Of a stretch of 60,000 bases of DNA, positions 23,190-36,200 are shown in pieces. This stretch comes from Membranipora membranacea (lineage: Eukaryota > Bryozoa > Gymnolaemata > Cheilostomatida > Membraniporidae). A program made the translations under genes and the position numbers. How positions within the stretch are numbered: position 1 is the first letter of the stretch; each line of letters starts with the position of its first letter. The stretch spans positions 29,736,283 through 29,796,282 of the forward strand of contig OU612066.1 of NCBI GenBank assembly GCA_914767715.1, given 5' to 3'. The notes beneath the pieces were generated by a model, which did no database searches, had not been told where the DNA came from, and saw nothing but the letters and a program-made list of their open reading frames with translations.

Positions 23190-24207
23190 TAGGCTAACAC
23201 AGTGTATCACAGTGACAAGGATGCCTGCACCAGCCCCCCACATGATGGTGGTAGTGTACCCTCATCCTTGTCGCCACAGAGAACAGTCTGTCTCATCAAA
23301 CAGTTTACACTTGATTACCAGATGCACTGGTTTGTGCATCTAGTTGTGGTTTGTTCATTATCTTCTAAATCTGCTCAGCACATACACATCTAACTACTCT
23401 GTTTAAAACGTTTGTCATCTGCACATGTGATAAGTTGGCGGTAATGTGTGACTGCCCCAGGGAATCCCAAGTTCCCCCCTTGATAAGAAACATGATTGAG
23501 TTGATTCCAGGAAAAGCGACCCTAGTAAACAACTCGGAAAGGTAAACAGAGAAAGTATCTGGTAAATAATCATATTTTGATCACGGATGCAGGAGTTCGC
23601 AATAAGTCCACTGACACCAGTAAAAATTATTCATTGTTGACACTTAGTTTCAATATCCAATCGTAGAATACAATAAATTTAAGGTACTTAGCCCAGGATG
23701 CTTCCATGACCAAAGTGGTGCTCTTGGTATTCTGTACATACACGGAAATCTTCAAAGGCTCCACCGGGGTACACACAGCTGCAATTGCGGCGATCTCAAA
23801 AGGACTAGGTTGTATAAGCATCGGCAACTTCAAAATACTGTCCGAAAATTGTAACACAGATGCAAACACCAAGTAGTGGAAAAGTAAAAAATGCTATCAA
23901 AAGATATTATTGTAGAATGGACGCAATAAATAGAAATATGTTTTAAAAAATATCCCAAAATGGAATGTATCACAGACAGGCAGTCAGCAATCGGATTGCT
24001 CACACTAGATGGACGGACAGCATAGGATTTAAAACTTTATAAAATGCAAGTTTGTTGGAAAATCAAGGGACAAGAATACAAGATTTAAAGCCATAACCAT
24101 AGCTATAATACTACTATAGTATTTCAGTACTAAAGTTTCTTGGGCTATATAAGAGTAATAATGATACACTGGTATTAAGTAGAGAGTTTGAACATGTGCC
24201 AATGGAA
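23190..24207 (-). other. Probable 3' UTR of the TRPM gene and spacer
   Basis: This lies immediately downstream, on the minus strand, of the TRPM stop codon at 24208. No further exon or family was recognised, and no minus-strand AATAAA was found close to the stop. Confidence 0.35.
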
Positions 24208-27200
24208 TCATCCATTTTGGGTGACTAACTCCATTATTTTGTTGAGTCTATCATTCAAGTTTCTTTCTAATGTATCCATTTTCTTCGCTAACTGCTGGGT
24301 CACATCCGACTGTGCTTTACTTCTGTAAAAATGACGTGATAAAGAATATTTATTACAATAATCTGTAAAAATCTCTCCTACAGGTTACTAACTACTCGAC
24401 CAAAACGTAGTACTCTCAATGTAGAGGAATGTCCCATAAAACCCATTAATTATGGTTAATGTCCTAAACAATTTCCACACAATTTCCACCTCAAGAAGGT
24501 AATTTACCATAATTTTGTATTTAATTTAAAAGGGTGTTAGTTCAAGGATGTGCCAATGGAGACAAGTAGTGGGTTACCAGTCAAGACTGTCAAAAGTCTG
24601 ACTAAGAATGTGACAACGGAAAAGTACTGGTTTCTATGTATTGAGTAACAGTGATGTGATGATGACTACATTTGTGGTCATCAAACAGTGGTAGAAGTAG
24701 TAGTATGTTATCATATTACGTAGAGGAGTTACTCATGTTTGCACAATGGACAATTCCTAGAATTATTGAGTGTTACATGCAATAGTAATGACATCTTGGA
24801 CATGACTGGCAAATCTATAAATGCTGTCTACAGTGCATTAACATATTTACTTCGGTCATGATCAATATGTCAAGAGGTAAATTGCAAAGCAAATTCTAGT
24901 GGCTAGAAATAGAGAGCGATTCTAAGAACTGAGATGTATTAGGTGTTTCCCCTGCCTCAGAGGAAAATAACACGCTAATTTATAAAATACCGTGCAAGCT
25001 GAATAAGGGCTGTAGGCATTTCTATTTGGGTTCAGGGTACAGCATGTTATTGGTGAGTCATTGTCAGTGCAAGCAAGGAGTAAGAAATCTAGATATCCGC
25101 AATGGCGGTGCTACCCTGATAAACTGTTATCATTATGGCATTTGACATGGCATCATTTGGAATATGACAAGATTTTTAACATTATTATAAAAGTGGTAAA
25201 CAAGATAACACTTAGCTCACACTACAACTGCAGTGGGACAATTTTTTAGGTCATTTACAAAAAAAAGCAGTCATCACTGTGTCTATGGCGTTTTCAATGA
25301 ATGCTTCGGCATCTCGCCGATAAGAAACCCAACAATAAGCACTAAACAGAAGCTATGATCTCACTATCAGAGGTCTTTGGGGCTGCGACACATCTGTAGG
25401 TAGTATTTAGGAACGAACCTTGATTCGAGTGACTGTTGATCAAACTGTAACGACACATTATCTGTCCTCATGACATCATCCCGAAGATCGTCAAGCTGTT
25501 CTATTACTGTGCCCAATCTAAAAAAGTCCAAATATACAATTTCTTCTATCTTGTGTAAGATTGATCAAGATAATCAATCAGCGTGACCCTCTATTCTGAC
25601 CATGAACGCACTACTGTCACTTGCGCCAGAAAAAAAAATGAAGAAAAAAGTATTCACAGCGCTGACGGGTGGATACTTGTATAAACACAACACCACCCTA
25701 AAGCTGACCTTGCGAGCTTTGCTCCGTAGGCCATTGACAAGACAACCAATCACAACTTGAACGCCTTATTAGCTTTTCCTTGTAAGTCGCAATTCGAAGA
25801 AAATGTCAGAAATAAATTAAATGTGCAGAACAAAGAAGGTAAGCCTCAAGGAGTTTGAAAACAGGTCAAATTAAATCCATTTATATAACATCAAAAGAGT
25901 TCAGTTTCCACGAATCCATCAATAAATCTGATCTGGTTTTCTCCGTATTGGCCTGATTGCAAAAAATGCCATATTAATCCGCCATAAGATACAATTAAAG
26001 TGGTTTGTCATTGATGAGTATTACAAGTAGTTGATGGGTAAATTCTTTTATGATATTGTGGCTACTAGGCTTCTGTCGTTTACAGGTCTGCTTGACAGAA
26101 TGGTAGTTTCGTTTGTTGTGTCAGATATCAGATATCTCCCACAGATTGCGGGTGGCGCACACGGGTGCCTCATTCCTAGGACAATGATTGCCTTCTTAGT
26201 TCAATCACCTGATATAATCAGTCTAATATGACCCATCTAATGTTCTTCTTTTGGGGCGTTGCCAAATGTTGTTGTCTCAATCTTCAGTTCATATGTTTGG
26301 TTCAGAACTAAAGCCCCTTCAAGTTCATTTATGCTTCACCCATCCATCTAACAAATATTTTTCTATGTCCAAAAGTGCTGGCACCTCAATATAGAGGAGG
26401 TATTGGCTTGTGATAATTGGGGAATATATTCCAATACCAAGTCCTGTTCTTTTAAGCGGATATAAAGCAAAATTCCCCGACTACTTTGATGTATGATCTG
26501 ACCTATATTAGAGAATTCTGGGGGTCTTCCAATTAGAATGAGCGACGCTTTGTAGACCAAATTATCACCATCACATCGCCCAAAATGATTGCTCATGTTG
26601 TCTCCCACTCAGAGTGTATATTATAGTTCAATAAATGAGTGAGAGATTTGGGTACAAGACCTCTAGCAGGTCTCCCTCACTCAGCTAGAACAGATCAGAC
26701 AGTGATTCCGGCAGATTTCAATTGAACGACCTTTGGAACTTTTTATCTAGATTTGTAGAGCTGTTTCGAATGAACGCTTAATGCAGTTTTTATAATAGGA
26801 ACAGATCTATTGGTTAAAATAAAAGAGTGTTGGTAAAGAATGACGGGAGTAAACACCTTTGGCACCTTGGCTAAGATTAAAATAGTTCTCTATGTTTTCC
26901 TAATAAAAATGTCGAGAGATTGCAAATAACGATTACGACTATTACCAGAGTAGAATTAGCCTTGTAACGGCGGCCACGGTTTTTTTTTATGGTTCTGTGG
27001 CCGCGTGAAAAGGCTAGAGTAGAATATCTCGGGCAGCTTTGTGATCAGATTTCTATCCCGATAAATCTTTTTTGCAAATTCACAGCCATTAACCTTCTTT
27101 TGTTGTCGATATTCGTTTTTTGAAAGCTCGAAAGTGTTATATATCTCTGGCTCTTAGCCAAGTACATCTAGCTAGCCAGCAGCCATAAATTTGTCATGTC

Positions 27201-30200
27201 AGTATATTGACATCAACAAGTTACACAATATATAAGTAGCAGTTTACCTGTGTGATGTATCAGTCACTTTATGGGCCATATCTTCCTGTTGACGTTTATT
27301 CTCTTGTGCCATGAACTTTTCCATACATAGTTTGACAAACTTTGTTATCTTGTCATTCTTATCCTGATTCAACTTTCGACCTGCAATAAAATGAAAAAAA
27401 AGCGTTTAAACTAGCGTGGGCAACCTGGGGAAATATGTCGAGTGGAAATCTTAGTGGATATTAATGGTGTTATCTTAAAAAGACACAAATAGGTATGGTG
27501 ATCAGAGAGAACTCTCTGGTATGACGGAACGTGATAAAGTGAGGCTTCAACAATGTCCCATGTCATGGATGATATATTCTCTCTGGTCAACAATCCAGTA
27601 TATGGTTGTTGTGGTCAGTTTAATTAAAATTTACTACCGGGAGGGTGAGGGCAACATTTCAAAATTCAATACACAGACTCAATTCTTAGAATTCTTAAAA
27701 TCACCCCACTTCCACTATTGAGTTACAATGATGATGATCATAATATATGATATGACACCGCCTCATCTATCCAGAAGCTCAGTTTTGTTTACAAAAAAAC
27801 ATTTCGACGAAATGCCATAAGATAGAGATCATCGTTATACTGTCTGAAATTAATTGAAAGATGCTAACCAGTTGTAGTACAGCACAATCAGCATTTAGGC
27901 TATCCTTCATGGCGATATGATTCCAAGTATTTCAATGGGTATATAATCCCACTTACTAAATGAGCCGTTGGCATAGGGAATCAAGGCGTTAGCATAGGGA
28001 ATCAAGGCCGATTGGGAAACCCTAAACACCTGTAGAATACAAATGATTACCACTTTCCTCGAATTGGATGTCATCAGGGTCAGATCAATTTACGAGTAAC
28101 CTGTTCTATGTAAACATAGACCATGGCTCTGGGCTATTAACCCTAGCATCGTGCAAAGATTAAGAGATCATGGCATCTAATCAGACTAAGCTATTCCTTG
28201 AAATTCGCAGAAATCATATGATTGCGCTTATCTGTAGGTACGATAAGAAACTGGTACGCCCTAACCCCTAGCACCAGAAAGTGGTTATAAATGAATTTTA
28301 CTACATCATGGTTGCTCAAATGGCAATTTTAAGTTTATGCAAACGGAGTTCTGTAAGCTGTTATTGCTGGAACCTGTAGAATCCTATTCTCAGGCTTTGC
28401 CTTTATGGACATACTTTTTCAGCACCTGGGGCAACTTTCTGATACCCTCTTAAAATTGCACATAGTTTCAACATTTTAATAGACAGTAGGACCAAAGGGT
28501 GTTTTGTAATTCAGTACCTCCTACACGTTGATAATGTCTCAAAGGTAAAAGTTGTCAACCTTGACCAATGCTCTTTTCTAGCATGTATCTCCCTTTTGGA
28601 GATTTAATCAATAGATTCCAAGTATGCGCTCCATCTCTGCTCGGGTAGAAGCATTCTGCTTTCAACCCCAGTCCACTAATTATCACCGTTTCTTGCCAAT
28701 AAATAACACTGATGTAGTTTTGAGTCCCCTTACTCTGACCCCCACGACCGACCGACTTACAAACTTACGGTTTGGTATTATGTGTACCAGTATAGCCTAG
28801 AATTCCAAGATATAGGGGTTGAGTTGAAAAAAAACAATACAACCGCATTACGCATACTGTCATTGAAAGTTCACTTGACCTTTTGATTTTATCAGTGTTG
28901 GATTTGAACACTTTATGATTAAAAAAGAGTTTAACAGCTCATATCACTGCGGCAACTAATATTCAATAATCATACCTAACACCACATAGCCGTATAAATC
29001 AATTGATTTATGAGCGATCCATATCATGATATAGGTTAGTCTAAGCCCCTAAACTCTGCCCCCACCCCTCGTCCGATGCCCCCCCCCCCTTAGATATAGG
29101 CTAGAGATCTGTGGAACCATTAAAACTGCTCAGGTATTTCCATCTCTATGCAGAGCCAAAACTTACGGAAATCGTTAGCATCATCGTCACTCATACATCT
29201 TACGCTGCATCTCATCGCCCGCACAATATCAATGATGGTCCCGATCAGCGGAAAGTAAGGCCTGTCGTAGTGTTCATATACCACTGCATAGTAGTTAAAC
29301 TTCCATAATATCTCCGATTTTTCTTGGACTTTGTCGAATGTGTAACTGAAAAAAGCAGAATCAAATGGAATACCTTGAATAACGTTTTTCCATTGCAACA
29401 TGATGCACCGTGTGGGACGATTAATACTGCCACTTCATTTAATATATGTGGGACTGACATTAATCTTCAATCGCTGATAGATTTGCTATTGACCGACTTA
29501 ATTCTTCTGCGAAAGGGTAATTAGTCTCGAAAACTTATGCACCATGAATGAGAGACTTAAATGGGGACCGCAGCGAAAGTAACAGAAAGGGAAGGTGAAC
29601 ATTGGTGATGAGATTAAGCCATTGATATGATATTATGGCTCAATTGGCAATGTGAAACAATACAAACTTATCCCATCAACATCGCTGTGGAGGTGAAAAA
29701 ACATCCAGTCTCTATCATAAATACTTCTCCTTAGCTGAAGCCCCTTACCCTAGCCTGCGGCTTTTGCTAGCATGCGCCCTAACCTAGTCTACTCCTTACC
29801 CTAGCCTGTGTATCACCCAAGCCTCCGCCTTACCCTAGCCTGTGTCTTGTCCTAGCCTCGCCTTGCCCTGAGCTTACCCTAGTCTGCGCCTTACCCTAGT
29901 GCCGCCTAACCCTAACCTGCGCCTTACCAACGCCTTACTCTAGCCTGCGCCTTTTCCTAGCCTGCGCCTTACCAACGCCTGCGCCTTTTCCTAGATTGCG
30001 CCTTGTCCTAGCCTGACCTTACCTAAGTCTGCGCCTTACCCTAGCATGTGCCTTACCCTGACCTGCGCCTTACCCTAGCCTGCGCCTCTACAGTGGGAGT
30101 ACAGGGCAAGTGGTTTCTAATAACAGCTAAATCATTTTGGGTGTTTTTTCTTCTTCTTCTAAATGTATTGCCATTGGCCTCAGAGTCATGGCCTGGAGTT

Positions 30201-33200
30201 CATTGCTCAGAGAGGACAGTACTTTTACAAGGGTGATATAGGATAGTATATAGGATAATATATAGGATAGTACTTATACAAATACTAAGATTTATTCTCA
30301 ACATCTTGAGGGTGCAAAACCGAATAGATCACCACAAACAGTATACCAGCATGCTTAAAAACTGTGCATTTTTTATATAGAGGTGTATATGACCCGGTCA
30401 TGATCATTATAATTTTAATACTTCCTTTCCTGGAAATCGATTTAAAATAGAATAGAAAAACATTACAGGCTTAAGATTTGATATATTACCATTTCATGAC
30501 GTGGGAGTGAATGTAAGTCAGTGAGTATGGTACAGTCAGAGTTAACCGAAAATTAAACTTGTGTGGGGTGATAATTTTAGCATAATGCCAGTTAATAACT
30601 ATATCTGTATGTCAGACAACCAATTGCAGTCTAGGGATTTCCCATACCGTACATACCCAAAATGTTGCGCAGATGGATCTTATGTCGAGAGGCGGTATTT
30701 TTTCCCATCGATCCTTCCATTTAACTTATTTTTCTTTGTATACTAAAACCATGTTAATCCAACTTCTTGGTAGCGAGTGGCAGGTTACGTTAGTGCGCAA
30801 ATTTTAAAATTAAGTCATCAAACCACATAGTTTGAGTGGTAAAACTTGTCTGACCACAGACAAATTTAAGTATTATGCAATATTATAAGTACGCAATGTA
30901 ATTTATCTACAGAAAAAGAACTTATCTGTAAAAAAACTGCAAATCTGATTTCATCGCAAAAAATAGTGTTAGCCTGCGGCTTTTCTTATTATTAGCTATC
31001 TATCAAATCATGAACTCCACCCGCTCAATTTTCTCCCAGCTACAATAGTACTGTCCTATGATTGTATAGAAATTCTGCACTATCTGATTCTTTCTTGGTA
31101 AAATGAGTCGTTGATTGCAAGTGCAAAAAAACAGTATGTTCACAGGGGCATGATTTGAGTTGAAAATATTCCAAGAACTGACGGTTTGCACTCGCTGAGT
31201 ATAATTATGTATATGTTTTACTTGATATCTAATCATTCTATCGTTGAGAATTTTCCCCTGTATGAATTATTCACACTCTCTGTACTGCCGTTTTCCACGA
31301 ACTTATTTGTGATTTTCGGAATGAATCAACATTATGAAGTGATATTTTTGAGGGATAGTATCTTTCCCAGTTGGGAATACCAGCAGAAGGTTCAGCGTCA
31401 ATCCTAAACCTTCACACCAAGACACAATAAGATAACCATAGACAAAAAGCCTCAACTCTCCAGAGGATCGTTCAAGTAAAATTTGTCAAGTTCTTCCCCT
31501 TGATCAACCTGAGGTGTTGTTCCAACATTGTTAGCTGCTTGATTGTCCTGTAAAGCTTATGAGTGAAAAATTAGCCAAAGTTATGTCCAGAAGAGGGTTT
31601 TGAGCAGAGTGACAGTTAGGCTCTTTCATACTAATTACAGAATGCCGTGTTGGTGGGTGAGAGCACAGGTACATCGAGACTGCTCTATTAAAATGTGTAT
31701 CTCTGATCGTTATAGTCAATTCAGTTTGAGTACCCAACATGTTCCTGCCCCTAATTTATGAAATCGGCCTCGAGTCATCGCACCAAATTCCTTCTGATGG
31801 TACTCAATTAATTCACTCTCTATCGATCAGAGACATACATGCAATAGTATATCATGTGATCAATGTGGGGTTAGAGTCACATGTTGTCACATCAAACTTC
31901 CCATCGCTGTCACAGAGCTATCAAAACAATACTTCCAGGCAACTACTGTTTTAAATTCAAAATAACATCACACGATCACAATGGGTTGCAATATGGAATT
32001 TGAAAACAAATTTAAAGCTAGCTGTTTGTTAAAGCAAAAGTTTTGGATACAACAAACCCGTCTCAGTGGTTTGGTGCCCAAAATTTATTCAATTACATCA
32101 TGGCTTCCACAGACAGGTTTTTCTTTCTCATAGAACACATCTGTTATGGGAAACTGGTTGTCAGTAGCAAGAAGTCATGTACTATTGTGCCAACATCGTC
32201 ATTCGCGTGGAAATGATATCAATTTTCTTCTTCATCGGGTTCTCAGAATATGTTTTTCTGCCACATTTATCATTACCATCATAGAATTTAACAGTTCTGA
32301 GAAGTCGCCAATAATGACATTTTGCATCACACAGTGAACTGTGACATCATCAACCACAACAAATTATGGTTTTTAATTCTGATAAATGATTTATTAATAA
32401 AATGTGTTCTTTGGATTTCCGTTTACTTTTCGTTGAATCAATGGCATCTTCCATGTAGGCTATGAGCCAGGGCACAAAAATGTTGCTAGTTTTTAACTGT
32501 CTTAGCCATTGCTCGTCTTTTCAATTCTTAGATGGTCTTAGACTAATTCTGACCTGCTGAATTCAAATCTGTTGTTAGGATGGATTTGCTTCCCACTTCT
32601 ATAAGAAATTTAACTTCTAAATTTAAATTAAAAGGGAAAGTGATAAAAAAATGATGCAATGATTTCAAAACATCCAAAATGTGAAAGAGCATGTCATAAT
32701 TATTTGATCTACAAGTTTACATGGGTCTGCTATCATAAATAGTCGGGATGTGGCCAACAACGGTTGAAATACCCCTTATATCACCTGTATATAATTTTCA
32801 TTAAAGCGAAACTGCTTTTTCAATTACGCTGCTGCCTAAGAAACAGGCTTCGAATGCTCGTATTGATCTGTTTTTTTTATGGTGACTGTGTATTGACTCC
32901 ATCAATGACCAAAAAAATTTTTTCCGCACCTATTTGATGATACTAGAAGGAGTTAATGTTTGCTTTATACGCTATATGAACTTAGAAAGACGATTATTAT
33001 TACACTACAAAGGAAACCTAAAAATACGCACTATTTGAAAAACAACACACTCAGAGCATTGAACACTGGTGTTGTGCGATGGGAGGGTCAATACAAAATT
33101 ACCATAAAAGATCAGATCAGTACGAACATTTGAAGCCTGTTTTTTAGGCAGAAGCAAAATTGAAAAAGGGGTTTCACTTTAATGATAGTTATACACAAGT

Positions 33201-36200
33201 GATATGAGGGGTATTGCAATCGTTGTTGGCCGCATCTCGACTATTTATGATAGGAGACCCATGTGAAGTTCTAGATCCCCTAATTATGGCATGCTCTTTC
33301 AGATTTTGGATGTTTTGAAACCATATCATCATTTTTTGATCACTTTCCCTTTTAATTTATATTACAAAGTTAAATTTCTCATAGAAGTGGGAAGCGAATC
33401 CATCCTAACACAACAGATTTGGATTCTACTGTATCACTTTACCCTAAGAGCTATTTATTTTGCCAAAGAATGACAATGGCTACCAAACTGCAAGATAAAT
33501 TGCCTTGGCTCATAGCCTAATGTCCAAATCATTGTGTTGTTCGAAATTGCCAACCAGATTCTTGAAATGATAAATCCCTAGGGTATTAATCAGTGTAGCA
33601 TTTACCACATGGAGTTTTGTTCATGTTGCAAAGGACTCCAAACCCAACAGCTCATCCCAATTGATAAAAACCGAGCTCTGAATATATTCAAATGAAAATA
33701 AAAGCAATTTTTGGTACCGATAAAAAAATGCGGAATGGACTCAACTTGAGTGCTGAGGGAGAAACATCTAACTAAGAGATCTGATCTATTAATATATTAA
33801 ATATGCCATTGGTGGGAACTAGGCAGTGTTTTTGCAAAGTCATAAGGGCTGACCACTATGGGGACTACACCAGGGATTACGGTCACTACAGAGGTCTTTC
33901 TGCGCCATCAAAAGAGTTTCCCGACCCCCTACTCGCCTCGTAATGAGGAGCGCAGGCGTTGTTCTTGCATGACTGTCTGTGGGAAAATGGGATCAAAGAG
34001 ACCGAGTGCTTACCTGAACATAGCGATGAGAAGATTGAGAAGCAGTACATTAGTGATAATCATGTAGAAAGCCAGTAAGACCCAGTGATAGTCTGAATAA
34101 AACAAAATGGATAACGGATTAATGAACCGAAATTATAGCTGATGAGCTTCAGTATCATATTGTTCATTTCTCTAGCAGATTCCAGATAGAAAGTAGGCGC
34201 TTAAACTAGGTAGCAAGCAATCATTCACATATATTGGTTGCCATATTTTTATTCAGTTTCGAAAATTCAAGACTGTAATGGGGGCTTTGACTTTGCATTT
34301 TTTACTGACCTTTTGTTTTACCTACTGTGACATTTTGATCGTTCTTTGAGGTTTAGTTTATGTTTTTTTTTATAATTTAAGTGACAAACTCGGAAGAACA
34401 CCGTCGTGATGAGAATTTATTTCAGTTAAAGTGGCAAAAAAAGAAATGGATCGTTGGGGACAATATGTCCCGCAGATTCATAATAAATTCTTTTTTTTAT
34501 GGTTTCATTATGCCAGGTGGTCAGTTGGTTGGTATGTGGGGTGATTGTTGTAATTTTGAGAAAATATTTCATTTTCTTTATGATATTAAATTTACGGGTT
34601 TATGCCGGAGGATTTATGATGTTTGTAGCTGTTATCTTTGATCTAAGTATTTTACTGTGTAGACAGTAGACACAGAGAAGACACAGTCACAATATCATCG
34701 CAAGTGAAGGTAAGCGGTAATAATGGGTAGAGATTTTGATTTTATAGCATCATAATTACTGTCTGCATACCAGACATCAGTGTAATAAGCTAGGAGGGCT
34801 CAAGGCATCAGCCAATCATGCCTATCATCATGTTCAAAGTTGGAGACACAAAATAATTAATGGCGCTTATAAAGTTCCAAATAATGTTTGTCAGCATGAA
34901 AAATTGTCATGCATAACTTTTTATTGTTTTTCTCAAGTATCTGATATATACTCGTAAATCTGGGAAATGCAGATCTGTTAACTCTAGCTGTGTGCCTTTG
35001 ATGAAAATAACTTGAAAAACCTAAATATTGTAGCATAGGGCCTCACCTGTTTTGAACAATCCACTGTCTAGGAACAGCTCGCCATACATCATGAAGTATG
35101 GGTAGTAGAATATTGATTGAAACATAGCCCATGACAGTTCCTCCTCAGGGTTAGCTATAGATTGTAGTAAAACCCCGAATACTATTATCACCATAAATAA
35201 TATCACCACAAAGAAACCTAAATCATACATCTAAAAATAGAAACAGAGACATTTTGTTTGAGCATGGTTAGGATCGTGGGCACATACCAAAATAGAAGAC
35301 AAATCTAGTAGGCAAATATCAGATTTCTCATTGTATGTTATTTTCACTTTAATTCCTACTAATTTACGTGGGAATTAAATTCATTGTGGTGGAATGGCTG
35401 CAAAAAAAAAGAGTATTAACTAGTATTTATACCAATTAATTGCTTATACGGGAAATATCGTACCATTTTGCGTATCATGATAACTTTAGGCCCGAGCTGC
35501 TCTGCTATGAAGAAAACTTGGCTAAACCTGATGAATAGAATCACCAGCGTTATACAGAACATCCATCTAGACCACTCAAAGTACTGGGGAGTGAGATAGA
35601 ATCGTAGAACTACCGCCACTATGAATATCACATATGAGAGCACATCAACTTGATTCCAAAAATCACTGATCCAATCAGAGAACTTTTCTTTGAAAAACAG
35701 CATGGAGCGGGTATCCCTGAATATCACCTACAAATAGATAAAACTCAGCACTAGATAACAATACACAATTGATGAAGACCGAACTATAACAAGTATTAGT
35801 CCTACTTTTTTGCCCAGCCCCAATATGTATCTGAAAACTTTAGGACACATAATATTTAGTTAGATGTACACAAAAACAGTTGGGGCTCTGTTGACAATCC
35901 TGGAAATAAAAAAAACTAAAAACAATTCAGTGCTCTGAAAGCAGCGTGTACACTGGGCAGGGGGCATGCTAATAATACCCAAGCAAAGTCATTACCACTT
36001 TGACATTCCCAGGGAGGTTAGTCAAATTATTTAATGCGTTATTATTGATGTAGCTTGCCAGGGAAATCCGCAAATATACAAAACATACAAGGTAAACTCT
36101 TTAACACGTCACGCTGGGATATAATTTCTTGTTTTGTAGAATTTGTATACTCACAGGATGAAAGTTGGATTTCAATTTTCAAAATTTTACAAACCGGAAT

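Noticed and set aside
29740-30090. Interstitial telomeric repeat or CRISPR-like array
   Set aside because: Units are about 17 bp and degenerate without unique spacers; the telomere-like core is interrupted in every unit.
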